From contig CAMXCT020001391.1 of assembly GCA_947184155.2 (NCBI GenBank), forward strand, positions 677,951-741,950: a stretch of 64,000 nucleotides of DNA, given 5' to 3'. Both the position numbers and the translations under genes were made by a program. Positions within the stretch are counted from its first letter, which is position 1; every line of letters starts with the position of its first letter. The stretch is from Cladocopium goreaui (taxonomy: Eukaryota > Sar > Dinophyceae > Suessiales > Symbiodiniaceae). This document shows, piece by piece, positions 31,860-42,595 of the stretch. A model generated the notes under the pieces. The model ran no database searches. It was given only the letters and a program-made list of their open reading frames with translations, and was not told the DNA's origin.

Positions 31860-34406
31860 TATACTGACGGACTGAAACTTAGAATGCGCATTTGGAAAAA
31901 TCAGTCCACACGTGCAAAACTGGAAAATTGCATTTTACCAGCATTTCAGAACTTTGAATGCCTCACCCCCCACCTAGGATGAAGCTAGTCGGCAATCAGC
32001 AGTTAGAATGCCTCCAAGGGCATATGTTTTTTCCAGGCAGAAACACATATATATCCTAGACCCTCCATGTCACCATAAAAAAAGGTAGTTTACCACACAA
32101 TTTTCATAGTTTTAGCAATTTTTCAGGGTATTTGAAAGTTCTGGGTATATGAATGTACCTGTTTGAGAATATCACATTGTTTTTTGTGCACTTTGCAGGC
32201 CTGGGTACTTTTACTCGCTTTCCCCATTCGACAACCTTGACAAAAGTGAGTTTCCCGTACAAAAATTGCGATTTTGGACACATACCTGAGGTAGATAGGC
32301 TTCTGGGAAAAGAGGACACACCCAGCCATTAATGGTGTTGAACAGACAGTTAGAATGTGGCTTTAGTAAAGGATCCCCATCATTGATAAATACCTTTGTT
32401 TTATCTCCTAGATGGGCCGCTAGCTGGAATGCCTGTAACTGTCACTGGTTGGAAAAGATGTTTATAACTGTTTATATGTTGTTTTTTAACGGCAAAACTG
32501 GAAAATTGCATTTTACCAGCATTTCAGAACTTTGAATGCCTCCCCCCCACCTAGGATGAAGCTATTCGGCAATCAACAGTTAGAATGCCTCCAAGGGTAT
32601 ATTTTTTCGCAGGCAGAAACACATATATATATATCCTAGACCCTCCAAGTCACCATAAAAAAAGGGAGTTTACCACATAATTTTCATAGTTTTAGCAATT
32701 TTTCAGGGTATTTGGAGGTTCTCGGTATATGAATGTACCTGTTTGAGAATATCACATTATTTTTTGTGCACTTTGCAGGTCTGGGTACTTTTACTCGCTT
32801 TCCCCATTCGATAACCTTGACAAAAGTGAGTTTCGGGTACAAACATTGCGATTTTGGACACATACCTGAGGTAGATAGGCTTCTGGGAAAAGAGGACACA
32901 CCCAGCCACTAATGGTGTTGAACAGGCAGTTAGAATGTGGCTTTAGTAAAGGATCCCCATCATTGATAAATACCTTTGTTTTATCTCCTAGATGGGCCGC
33001 TAGCTGGAATGCCTGTAACTGTCACTGGTTGGAAATGATGTTTATATGTTTTTTTTAAACGGCAAAACTGGAAAATTGCATTTTACCAGCATTTCAGACC
33101 TTTGAATGCCTCCCCCCCCACCTAGGATGAAGCTATTCGGCAATCAACAGTTAGAATGCATCCTAGGGTTTTTTTTTTCCAGGCAGAAACACATATATAT
33201 CCTAGACCCTCCAAGTCACCATAAAAAAGGTAGTTTACCACATAAGTTTCATAGTTTTAGCAATTTTTCAGGGTATTTGGAGGTTCTGGGTATATGAATG
33301 TACCTGTTTGAGAATATCACATTGTTTTTTGTGCACTTTGCAGGTCTGAGAACTTTTACTCGCTTTCCCCATTCGATAACCTTGACAAAAGTGAGTTTCC
33401 CGTACAAAAATTGCGATTTTGGACACATACCTGAGGTAGATAGGCTTCTGGGAAAAGAGGACACACCCAGCCACTAATGGTGTTGAACAGACAGTTAGAA
33501 TGTGGCGTTAGTAAAGGATCCCCATCATTGATAAATACCTTCGTTTTATCTCCTAGATGGGCCGCTAGCTGGAATGCCTGTAACTGTCACTGATTGGAAA
33601 AGATGTTTATATGTTTTTTTTTAACGGCAAAACTGGAAAATTGCATTTTACCAGCATTTCAGAACTTTGAATGCCTCACCCCCCACCTAGGATGAAGCTA
33701 GTCGGCAATCAGCAGTTAGAATGCCTCCAAGGGCATATGTTTTTTCCAGGCAGAAACGCAAATATATATCCTAGACCCTCCAAGTCACCATAAAAAAGGT
33801 AGTTTACCACATAATTTTCATAGTTTTAGCAATTTTTCAGGGTATTTGGAGGTTCTGGGTATATGAATGTACCTGTTTGAGAATATATACAGTATATATA
33901 TATATATACTTGGTTGTGCAGACAATTGTACCCCACAACCCATGCGGTCCCTCAAGGTTCCCTGGTGTTTTTCTGGAAACATACATACTTGGTATGTATA
34001 TAGAAAGTTTTTTTGAAAACATGATGCCAACCCACCCATCCATGCTAGAATATGCTAGTGCCGGACCATGTACCTTGCACCCAATGAGGTTCCCTGAGGC
34101 CATGTTTTTTTTTGACACGTATCTATATATTTATCTTTTGTAATATATGTACAGTATATATACACACACCGACGGACTGAAACTTCGAATGCTACGCTCC
34201 TTTCCTGAGAGTAGTTTACAGGCAGTTAGAATGCTCCATGATGCCCCATCGTCATTTCAGTATATCTTTATCTATCTAAATCTAAACACTTTGGGTCAGC
34301 ATTCTAACTGTCTGGTCGCCGTCCGGGGCTGCGCCGCATTCTAAGTTTACGAAAAAGGGAAATTTGGAAAAATGGGCCGCATTCTAAGTTTCAGTCCGTC
34401 AGTATA
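31860..34406. mobile_element. 2.5 kb element with perfect 29-bp TIRs
   Basis: The left end 31860-31888 (TATACTGACGGACTGAAACT then TAGAATGCG) is matched exactly, inverted, at 34378-34406. A third, direct copy of the end lies at about 34168-34190 with one change. Inside is a 4-copy tandem array. The short motif CAGTTAGAATG recurs throughout. No transposase-like frame is seen; a 71-codon minus frame recurs in the array only because the units are alike. Confidence 0.85.
31921..33886. repeat. Tandem array, 565-578 bp unit, about 3.5 copies
   Basis: Units start with TGGAAAATTGCATTTTACCA at 31921, 32499, 33069 and 33634. Spacings are 578, 570 and 565 bp. The units differ by a few percent and small indels. 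The fourth copy breaks off near 33886 into TA repeats. Each full unit carries two CAGTTAGAATG motifs. Confidence 0.93.
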
Positions 34407-34954
34407 TATGTATTACTATATGTACATAATTTATCTTTTATATATTTATTTGCATATATATATATATAATTGTTGGGAATGATCCCCTAAAAATGAGTTA
34501 TGTATATTAAAAACTGGGAGGAATGAAAATGGGATTATACCCCCCAAATGGCTGATTGAATTGGGAACAGGATGATAAACCACTGTTTTGGGATGTTTTG
34601 GGTGATTTTCAGTCAAAACCAAATGGGGGACATGATCCCTAAAAGATGACAGCACAAATTTGTGAGTTGTGAATGTTATTGCGTTTCATTCAGGTTTTAA
34701 GGGAAATCCCTTCGCCTTTTTTGTTTCCGCCGGTTTTGCCTCCCCCTTTCAGCAGTCCCTCCCCAAAGATACAAAGGGGTACCCCTCAGTTGTAATGCAT
34801 TTCTAATAAACTTTAAATAAACCCATCTGATATAATTGTATCATGTTTATGTGCTAAAATGCGCTAAACAATCCCAGTGAACCTGCGTATTATCGTAAGC
34901 AACTAAGCGATTCCGAACTGGGGTGACACCACAACCACCACCTTGACCTTGTAG

Positions 34955-35117
34955 CCTGTCGTCCGCGGCATGACCCATGGGTCGCCCAGGAAGTCCTCAG
35001 AACATCGGCAGGTCTGTGCCTTTGGGCACCGCCACGGCTTTCAGGTGGAGCTGGAGAGCTTGGGTCTACTGGAGGCTATTATCTATAAACCTCAAGGCTG
35101 TTTAATGGGGTACCATT
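34955..35117 (+). CDS. Putative exon, unknown protein
   Basis: After a accttgtag acceptor the frame PVVRGMTHGSPRKSSEHRQV, CAFGHRHGFQVELESLGLL and EAIIYKP stays open to TGA at about 35117. GC is high up to about 35075, so the exon probably ends there, perhaps at a GC donor (GGAG/GCTATT). His/Arg-rich. No family is recognised. Confidence 0.68.
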
Positions 35118-35738
35118 GAAGTATCAGATCATCACTACTTGGGAAGTACCACCTAATTGATATGGTTTATTCATCCAAGGTTGACTGTGTAAACAATGAG
35201 GATACAATTGATCACAACGGATGTAATTGGATTCTGAGATGAGAATCCGTGGTGTTTCCACGGGACCAGGGATAAGGACGCGGCTTGATGACCTCTTCAT
35301 TGGGGGGAACTCTTTGAGGAACTCCTTGATGAATCAACTAGGGTAAATCTGAATGGGTTGACATTATGGATGGCCAGATTTTATTGTCTTAACCCCAGAT
35401 GTAATGTGGTAAAGTACTCGGTGATAACGATATGGTAGTAGTAGTAATGGTTCGTAGTATTGGTCCCAGAGTCATGTTGCATCATCCCAAAAAGGGGCCA
35501 CCAAGGCAGGGATGGTGTTCAGATATGATGCCACACCAACGGGCCCACTTTCCCCTCAAGATCATTTACTATTTAAGCTCTTTGTTGGAGGGGTTAGAAG
35601 TCAGTTTCTAGACATCTATAGCAACTTCAATCTCATCCAACTGTGAAGTTGGCTGGTCTTTGCCACAAAGATGAGCACCCTACTACCCAGAACATGTGTT
35701 TCGACCACTTGGGTAGCCTAGCCTGGGAGTTTGGACAG
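35118..35738. other. Gap with no confident exon
   Basis: Non-coding, AT-rich sequence with no repeats of note. Confidence 0.45.
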
Positions 35739-35801
35739 GTGAAGAAGGAACCAGGCGGGGTTCTGCACCGGGTCCCAAGGGCGCATCAAATATCAGACCC
35801 G
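35739..35801 (+). CDS. Internal exon, phase-linked to the next
   Basis: A tttggacag acceptor and a CCCG/GTAAAT donor bound 63 nt. The frame EEGTRRGSAPGPKGASNIRP leaves one base that pairs with the first two bases of exon 35877, so the two join in phase across a 75-bp intron. The peptide is Gly/Pro/basic and loop-like. Confidence 0.65.
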
Positions 35802-35876
35802 GTAAATCATCGAACATGGCAGGGATTTCTTTCATCTTTTCAACGGAAAAGGCATTTGTAAATGAATGTATTCCAG

Positions 35877-35977
35877 GTGCTGGGGTAGGATGGTGCCACC
35901 AGCACCGTTTGAAGTCTGCCGTTGCAAATGCCATGCTGAGCATACTAAAAAGTAACGACCGCCATTTATTCATGTGA
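35877..35977 (+). CDS. Exon phase-linked to the preceding one
   Basis: After gtattccag the frame AGVGWCHQHRLKSAVANAML, SILKSNDRHLF ends at TGA 35975-35977. A GTAACG donor at 35952 would end it earlier. The Trp-Cys-His-Gln-His cluster followed by a hydrophobic helix is distinctive but not recognised. Confidence 0.63.
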
Positions 35978-36157
35978 TTTAACATGACCAGTGGCATGCC
36001 GCCCCTTAGGCCCTGAATTAGTGGCTTAGGCTGGTTATGACAATTATCACCGGTTTGTTGCTGCGGATTCGCATATTTGTTGGGCCACGTCGGGCCTAGA
36101 GTGGCTTAAGTGCTTTTGATTGTTCATCCTTGGAACGACAACCCCTGACCGATCGAG

Positions 36158-36220
36158 CAGGTGAGAAGGAGCTGCTAGCCCCTGGGAAACCAACTATTGA
36201 TTCGTCGGATGCAAGCGTGG
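36158..36220 (+). CDS. Putative internal exon
   Basis: Between gatcgag and a GG/GTAAAA donor. The frame AGEKELLAPGKPTIDSSDAS, V is polar with a P-G-K-P turn. The exon is short. The sequence upstream is also open (ERQPLTDR). Confidence 0.5.
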
Positions 36221-36505
36221 GTAAAAAGCCATCACCACATAGCTTTGGAATGAAAATTGTTTGGAAGATGGTTCTACGACTGGAAATGATCGCAACGGGA
36301 GGTTCAACTGGTCAGTTACAGGAATGCAATAAAAAGAAACTACTTGCATATGTTGCGCCATTTTGCATTGTTATTTTTCTGCGTCATGACATGCTGCGAT
36401 GATTGGCGAGGATCCATTTGCCTGATCTGGCATGGTTTGACAGCGGAAAATCTTCACTGGCTGATCCCACCATATCAATCTCCCCCCTGAAACAAAGATT
36501 GACAG

Positions 36506-36591
36506 CCAATCGCAGCCACATGACTTTTGGATCCCAAATCCATCCCAAAGCCATCCCAAAGCAGTCAAGCGACATCAAGGGCCGCGCCTTG
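36506..36591 (+). CDS. Putative internal exon
   Basis: A gattgacag acceptor and a CTTG/GTATGA donor. The frame NRSHMTFGSQIHPKAIPKQS, SDIKGRAL is basic and Ser-rich. The minus strand is also open, but the plus frame has the splice borders. Confidence 0.48.
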
Positions 36592-36764
36592 GTATGATGT
36601 TTCATATGACTGGCCCAAAATGGCTTTTTTTGAGGCTCATGATTTATATATATATATTATATATATAGTAAGAATATATATATATATATATGGTTATATA
36701 TGCTAGCCAGATCACTGTTTGCATGTTGCATCAGTTTTCGTGTCATGTTGAACGATTTTCACAG

Positions 36765-36866
36765 CACATATTTTGGGACCCAAGTGGGGTGCCTGATATC
36801 CATGTACATCCACCGCGTCGAGGCAACAATCAAGTCTGAAGCGGCTTTCTTGGATTCACAGCTGCA
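36765..36866 (+). CDS. Putative internal exon, helical
   Basis: A attttcacag acceptor opens TYFGTQVGCLISMYIHRVEA, TIKSEAAFLDSQLQ. The end abuts a family-4 repeat starting GCATGG, so this exon may use a GC donor created by the repeat. Mixed hydrophobic then charged helix. Confidence 0.65.
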
Positions 36867-36975
36867 GCATGGCTGGGAAATCCCTGAATCAAACATGGCG
36901 ATGGGAAATCCATGGAAATCCCCAAAAAGCATAGAAGTTTTGATGGAATAAGATCTACGAATGGTGTGCCACGGT
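36867..36975. repeat. Family-4 dispersed repeat (copy 2)
   Basis: It shares CATGGCTGGGAAATCC, GGAAATCCATGGAAATCCCC, AGCATAGAAGTTTTGATGG and GTGCCACGGTTG with 16446-16598. As in copy 1, it starts right at a putative exon end. Confidence 0.6.
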
Positions 36976-37206
36976 TGCTGGAGGGTATATGCAACCATTT
37001 TATCGTAATATATGATCCATGCAACCATGTTCCTTGATATTTTCAAGTGCACAAAAACGAGATTGTTTGAAGATCAACAGGCCATAGGTGATATGTTTGA
37101 TTTGCCTCGAGAATTGTCCCCGTAATTCTTCAGGCACTGCATATGCATCAAGGGCTGACGTTCACGGAGTTGATCTCTTGAGGGCCTTACTGTAGAACTC
37201 CTACAG

Positions 37207-37238
37207 GTTACCCATCGCTGGGAAATAAGATTCTCTGG
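37207..37238 (+). CDS. Short internal exon, phase-linked to the next
   Basis: After ctacag the frame YPSLGNKILW runs to a perfect GTGAGA donor and ends in phase 0, as the next exon (37402) begins. The frame stays open past the donor (VRKLLPEGGFSVLCRFVFSR) up to another GT at 37301, so a longer exon is possible but breaks phase. Confidence 0.6.
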
Positions 37239-37401
37239 GTGAGAAAACTGCTGCCGGAGGGGGGCTTTTCGGTGCTTTGTCGCTTTGTCTTTTCTCGCTG
37301 GTATTTAACATATAATATATCTCCGCACCCATTCTGTACGCCAATTCTGGTGGCAGTCACCAGAATCGGTCTCTTGTGGGTCAAGGTGCTTAATCTGCCA
37401 G

Positions 37402-37539
37402 CTCCGAATTGAGGAGAACAACCAGGCGGACCTGTTCTTATGGAATCAGGCAAATGCACGGCTTGCAGCTCGCTGCAAGGAGCAGTGTGGGGGGTGGGGT
37501 TCAGATGGGTTCAGCATTCGAACCTTGTCCGAAATTCCG
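37402..37539 (+). CDS. Internal exon, unknown protein
   Basis: Clear atctgccag acceptor. The frame LRIEENNQADLFLWNQANAR, LAARCKEQCGGWGSDGFSIR and TLSEIP has 46 codons before a GTGTGA donor. It is helical, then Cys/Gly-rich. It joins in phase with exon 37207. The composition is convincingly coding. No family is named. Confidence 0.73.
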
Positions 37540-37864
37540 GTGTGAATTCAGACCTTTCAGATCTCTTCCTTTGGGATTACAGTATGTTTTCTCCATTTTT
37601 CTCCTGGATTTTGTTGGGTGGCCTTAGCAAACTGGTTAGGCTTTGTGATGGCAAACAGGGGTGCACCTGGCTGGGGCTAGGCAGATACCATCCTGAAATG
37701 TGACACGCTGCGTTTGAGAATTTCTGTTGGAACTAGCAATTTGCGTTCAACCAAATCAACTACTTAGCAATGAACCCACTTGCTAAGTATAGACTTGGCC
37801 GCACAATGAAATCAATGAATTAGCCCGTAATTCATGGATGAAGTCATCTGAATCTAGAATCTAG

Positions 37865-37993
37865 TCTAAAGTCCCAACTGAGTCGCCAACTGAGGATGCA
37901 ATGCTGGAAAGCTATGGCAAAGAAAAGTTAGAGGAAGATCGCGCAAAGCTGGACACTGTGAGGGGCCCAGCCGAGGCAAATCTGGGGGTTTAA
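37865..37993 (+). CDS. Putative exon, coiled-coil-like
   Basis: After aatctag the frame SKVPTESPTEDAMLESYGKE, KLEEDRAKLDTVRGPAEANL ends at TAA 37991-37993, with a possible earlier GTGAGG donor at LDT. The acidic/basic heptads from AMLESYG to AKLD suggest a short coiled coil. Confidence 0.65.
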   Translation, partial: SKVPTESPTEDAMLESYGKEKLEEDRAKLDTVRGPAEANLGV

Positions 37994-38044
37994 AAGAAAG
38001 TTCATGGCTGTATGAACCATAGACAGATTACAATCATGATAATC

Positions 38045-38130
38045 TTACATATTATATATATATATATTATAAATTATATACATATATAAAGTATATTATT
38101 ATATATATATATATATATTATTTATATATA
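38045..38130. repeat. (TA)n microsatellite
   Basis: TA blocks with TTA and TAAA breaks. Confidence 0.88.
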
Positions 38131-38569
38131 AAACAACAAAACCATTTCCTCCACAGCATGTCGCCTTTGCCGACTGGTATCAGGTGGTTACATCATGTTT
38201 GCTGATTATCCCCTTGTGCTCCAACTGGACTCAGTCCATACTTGTTCTGCATAGGGTTTTTAGAACCCGAAACTCTACCCCAAATGTGTCCCAAAAATGC
38301 GTTTGGATAGGGAGTCACCCAGAGACCACTTTAATAATTTCAATGAGCTTTGGAATTTGATTTCAAATTTATCCGTTCTGTGAGGTTTGAGTTGTTGAAA
38401 TTCATATCAATGGCCATTTTAGGAACCTAAATTGGAGGTACCTACCATATATAAGGCCTATGTAAGGCCTATGCAAGGGAATATCCCCACAACATGTGGC
38501 CTTATATTGTACAGTACCCCATTTTCGGATCCTGAAACTCCCATTGATCATAAGATATCATAAGTACAC

Positions 38570-38719
38570 TCAGTACACGCAGACATTTGTTGGATGGTAA
38601 GGTTTCTTGCTGAGAATTCTCGCAGCAGAGGTCCTGGGAGTTGCCCGAGATTCCTGCCAGAGACTCTTGATGTAGTTGGTGTTTGTCACCAACTTGGCGG
38701 AGAGTTCCATGACCAAGGG
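38570..38719 (-). CDS. Putative minus-strand exon or fragment
   Basis: On the minus strand, after a cgctag acceptor, the frame PLVMELSAKLVTNTNYIKSL, WQESRATPRTSAARILSKKP ends with a stop at 38570-38572. Third-position GC is high, and clearly better than the plus frame. All surrounding exon candidates are on the plus strand, so this may be a nested gene, a retroelement fragment or an antisense coincidence. Confidence 0.45.
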   Translation of the reverse strand, partial: PLVMELSAKLVTNTNYIKSLWQESRATPRTSAARILSKKPYHPTNVCVY

Positions 38720-39291
38720 CTAGCGATAGTTTTTATATGTATGTGCGTCCAGATGTTTTAATTTAAGATAGTGTGCCTTCTAAATGGTATATTAATATGT
38801 GCATATTCATCATATTCAGTATATCACTTGCATATATACATATGCAAGTAAAATTGCACACATTTGAACACACACACACACACGCACACACACAAACATT
38901 GCTGTACGTGCCGAATTGCGGAACATGTGCAGTATGCATCAGTTCCGTCAATGAACTGACATTGGGACATTGGAACATTGGCAGCCAGTCACTACGGTTA
39001 ACGTCGATTAAAGTATTTGGCGACCTGTGAGCGCCTCATTCTTGCTTTTGGGCCATTTCAGGTTTATTTAATTACAAGCCAAGAACGGAAACATGAACAA
39101 CACCTTCCAATCAGACATGCCGGCAGGCCGGCAGATTATCATTAATGTTAGTAGACCATAGTCAAGCAATAATACACCGCCCATGTGTTGATGGTTTCTA
39201 CACTTCATAAATGTGTTTTTGAACCATTTGTGGTAGTTTTGGATGGTTTACTGCGATGTCTAACATGTGTTTTTCTGACACCCTAAACAAG

Positions 39292-39353
39292 CCCTCCGCC
39301 ATGGCAAGCTTGAGGAATATCCGCGGAAATGTGTTTCTTGGCCGCTGGCAAAT
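39292..39353 (+). CDS. Internal exon 1 of a phase-consistent trio
   Basis: After taaacaag the frame LRHGKLEEYPRKCVSWPLAN ends in phase 0 at a GTAGGC donor. The next two exon candidates (39675, 40135) start and end in matching phase, which supports all three. Confidence 0.6.
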
Positions 39354-39674
39354 GTAGGCGAATTTGAAGATTGAGAAGCTGGCGCAGCCATGTCAGTTTT
39401 CATTCAGTTGTTCAAGGGGTGCACTGTGTAGTTTAGTCATAGTCCCTAACCACCCCAAATAAAATAGTTCCATCAATTTGGGGGCATGATAGCGGCCTCA
39501 CTGGCAGACCCCGCACAAATGACGGCTACGAGCATTCATATCATTTCAAATTAAATAGTTTTCAACGGAGCAAAATTCTATTGAAGGTCCATGGTGAGTA
39601 CGGGAAAATAAATCCTAATTTTATTCGAATTGGGCCCAGAAACGTTTCAAGGTTCTCCACGACTCCAGCCTCAG

Positions 39675-39710
39675 GTATTGATTGCCTGCATGAGGACAGA
39701 CGATGTGAAG
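39675..39710 (+). CDS. Internal exon 2 of the trio, 36 nt
   Basis: Exactly twelve codons, VLIACMRTDDVK, lie between agcctcag and a GTAATG donor, phase 0 to 0. It is a micro-exon. Joined to its neighbours it gives NVLIACMRTDDVKTAFGVLF, which looks like an alpha-helical repeat of the PPR or TPR style. Confidence 0.58.
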
Positions 39711-40134
39711 GTAATGTGCTGACGATCCCAATCAATTTGCATATGATCCCAGCAGATGTGGCTTATCATTACAAGGAACCATTAGCAAACGGGGTTATGA
39801 AACCATTCTGTTGGAGGAAAACCTTCAGGAGTGTTCGTATCCCAATTTATAATTGGTATAGACGTGTATAGACGTAGCCGGATGCTGTGTTTGCATGTTT
39901 CGTCAAAAAAAGAGAGAGGCCCTACATTGAAAGTGGTTGGACATGATTTTGTCGGGAACATAGTTGTAAATCAAACTTGTAGCAACCTATATGGAACCCT
40001 TGGACCGGAAATTTAAGAAACCAGTCAATCGGTGTCAATTGTGTATCGTTGATCCCCTGTTCCTGCAAAATTGATTGGGATTCCGCAATGCAATAAGAAA
40101 CAATACAGCATTGTACCGCATGTGAATTGCGCAG

Positions 40135-40233
40135 ACGGCCTTCGGCGTCCTTTTTGCCGCCTATAGGACATTGGATGTGCACAAGACTGCCTGGACCGAG
40201 TTGCTGAACACATTCGAGCCACCGGGCTATTGA
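40135..40233 (+). CDS. Exon 3 of the trio, possibly C-terminal
   Basis: After aattgcgcag the frame TAFGVLFAAYRTLDVHKTAW, TELLNTFEPPGY ends with TGA at 40231-40233. GC is high. With the two exons before it, the segment resembles organelle RNA-binding pentatricopeptide proteins, which are abundant in plastid-bearing protists, but a single degenerate repeat is weak evidence. Confidence 0.66.
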   Translation, partial: TAFGVLFAAYRTLDVHKTAWTELLNTFEPPGY

Positions 40234-40688
40234 GTCAATCGTTCTTATGGAACATTGCGGAACCTTTTTTTGGTCCCAAGATCGGTGTGGAGAGTACCGA
40301 AATCCTGGGTTGAACGACTTTGAAGGCCAACGGCCAAAGTAAAATTAACAACTGATGACATACTCTCCTGAAAAGACTCCATTTGCTACTACTGATAGTG
40401 GCCCCTGAAACAGATTCGATGGAAATTGAAGGATATTGAAGGGCCGGTAGCCTGCTACTCCTCTTGTCATAGGCGGGGCATGGGTGTGTCTAAAAACCTG
40501 TTGATGCCCAGTTCTGTGTTCTAAAGCTAGGCCATTTCCGGACAGGAATGGTTGAACCATGGCCTTTTGTCTGAAGAGGCACCTCATCCCTCTTGCATGA
40601 CACCTTCCATTTCTTGTTTTCATGTGCACGCTGAGGTGTTTGTTGGTGACACCTGAGCAACTACATCGCCCAGAAATCCCCTTCACAG

Positions 40689-40784
40689 GCCGAAGTCTGA
40701 CCATGGAAGCAAGGCAGGCCGCTGCGCTGGTGATCATGTTGCAGCAGAATGAGAGTCGACAACATCCTCGCTATGCCGCCAGAA
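40689..40784 (+). CDS. Internal exon, helical
   Basis: A ccccttcacag acceptor opens RSLTMEARQAAALVIMLQQN, ESRQHPRYAARS, ending at a GTTGAT donor-like site. High GC, alpha-helical. It sits 455 bp after the trio above and may be the same gene if the TGA at 40231 is intronic. Two minus-strand open frames overlap but lack borders. Confidence 0.68.
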
Positions 40785-41674
40785 GTTGATGGCCGTTGCT
40801 GCGCAGTTGCCATGACCAGTAGACTGAATCGACTCAGCGGCTGTCCGCTTTCCAATGAGCCAGCAGTATTGTGAAGGAAGAAAAAGGATGTTGTATCGCT
40901 CTGGATTCTTGGTGATGGGGTGCTTGTTCACCTGTCACCTTATGTAACTACTCTATGGCTGAAAGATGCTGAAAAATGCTGGGGACACTTAGAGGCTTCA
41001 AAAGAAGCTGGTCCTTATGTGTAAATCAAATCTAATTGTTGATAAATAATCAAGCATCAACTGTTCAGAACGGGGGCGAACAATTTCACCACCAACAAGT
41101 CATGTGTATATACCCAGATCCAAGGAGCCCTGTCCACAGACATGCCCTGATTTGTGGTTTCAAACAATCATATGACTGTGCGGTCATGAGTATATATCAT
41201 AGCATAGGGATCAAGATATGATCTGATCATGGGATTCTATAGGGAAATGATTGACTACAACTAGGAGCCATGTTCATAGGACTGCTTAAAGGTCACTATG
41301 TTGTTTGTGATTTCGTTATATCTCGTTTGTATTTTGATGTGGCAAACCTAAGCAGAAAAAGGAATACGCATGAAATTAGCATCATTTTACCGTGATACTG
41401 TGTGAGTATTTTGAAGCTCATCCAAATTCTTACTGGTGCTAAACGTAGGGAATGGATGGGTTGCTGGGGGTTGCTGGGATGATTATTACTAGAAAAAATA
41501 TTGGATCATTCCCGAAAATTCCCTGCGTCTTGCACCAGTAAGGAAAAGCCTATTACTATGGCTGTAACTATAAATACTTAACCATAGTAATGGGGTTAGT
41601 TAAATAGGGTTGATTAACTGTTTATTAACACACATTTCAACCAGCTGTAGCCACCTCAATGACATGCGATGCAG

Positions 41675-41741
41675 GTCCGAGCAGACTTGACCTTGAAGGA
41701 TGCCAGTGGAGGAACCGTGCTACATGCCGCTGCGCTGATGG
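41675..41741 (+). CDS. Ankyrin-repeat exon
   Basis: Between gatgcag and an ATGG/GTACCT donor the frame reads VRADLTLKDASGGTVLHAAA, LM. The core D-x-x-G-x-T-x-L-H-A-A is the ankyrin repeat turn and first helix. Ankyrin repeats bind protein partners. The repeat is cut by an intron after the first helix. Further ankyrin-like exons are at 42521 and 55728. Confidence 0.85.
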
Positions 41742-41795
41742 GTACCTTGGAGAAGAGTGGACAGGATACACTATTTCGATCCAACCGAAGTCACA

Positions 41796-41890
41796 CACAC
41801 ACATATATATATATATACATATGTATATGTGTGTGTGATGTACACATATATATATATATACACATGTATTTGTATAAACCTATATATGTA
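41796..41890. repeat. CA / TA microsatellite
   Basis: CACACACA then TA blocks and TGTGTGTG in the intron after the ankyrin exon. Confidence 0.88.
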
Positions 41891-42207
41891 TATAAATATG
41901 GGTGTGTCTAAAAACAACTGTGCGCAACAAATGCCACTTGGTGTATAAGAAGTGGAATGGTTGGCACCTAATTTTTAGACATAGGATATCGTAGGATTGG
42001 AAATTTGTAATGATCCCTGATCCCTTGCCACCTAAGTGTGAATGCTCTCAATACTCAACCATGGTTTTAAGTCACATATGGGAAGGGATTCGATGGGCAG
42101 ATTGGGCTTTTAAACCACCTATGCTTCTATTTATGGTACTTACCGTGATTTACAATAATTATATAATGCTAACACTTATGTTGGGTCAGTAAATAATTAT
42201 GATAATC

Positions 42208-42265
42208 ACTCTCTGGTAAACTAATATAGCTATGGAAAATCACCAATTTTAATGGGTAAATCATC
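42208..42265. mobile_element. Partial family-2 element
   Basis: CTCTCTGGTAAACTAATATA followed by GCTATGGAAAATCACCAATT matches the left half of family 2. The right end is absent. Confidence 0.55.
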
Positions 42266-42520
42266 TGCAAAAGGCGATGCTTTCCAGTTCGCCATGGCTT
42301 CCCTTTGCCCTGACACCGCACCGAGGCCATATGGCCATCGCCCCTTGGCGTAGCTGGAGGGCATAGCGTGATATGACAATCCCCACTTTGCTGAATTGGC
42401 CCTGAAAAAATGACAGAAAATATTACAAGACACCTGCATTTGCCACTACTTACCGTAGGGCTTTGTATGTTTTTCCATGTTTTTAATGTTTGTTTTATGA
42501 ATGTTCCGTGTTGCCCCCAG

Positions 42521-42595
42521 CTGCCACTCCGGACACATGTCACCATCGAGGTCAATCTGTTGCTGGAGCAGGGCGCACCACTGGAGGATGCGATG
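42521..42595 (+). CDS. Ankyrin-like exon (second helix)
   Basis: After a tgcccccag acceptor the frame LPLRTHVTIEVNLLLEQGAP, LEDAM ends at a GTTAAA donor-like site. V-N-L-L-L-E-Q-G-A-P-L-E-D is the typical second helix and loop of an ankyrin repeat. Phase with exon 41675 is not direct, so an exon may be missing between them. Confidence 0.75.

Noticed and set aside
32104-33464. Recurring 71-codon minus ORF as a conserved gene family
   Set aside because: It recurs because the DNA unit is tandemly repeated. Changes do not favour silent sites by eye and there is no known domain.
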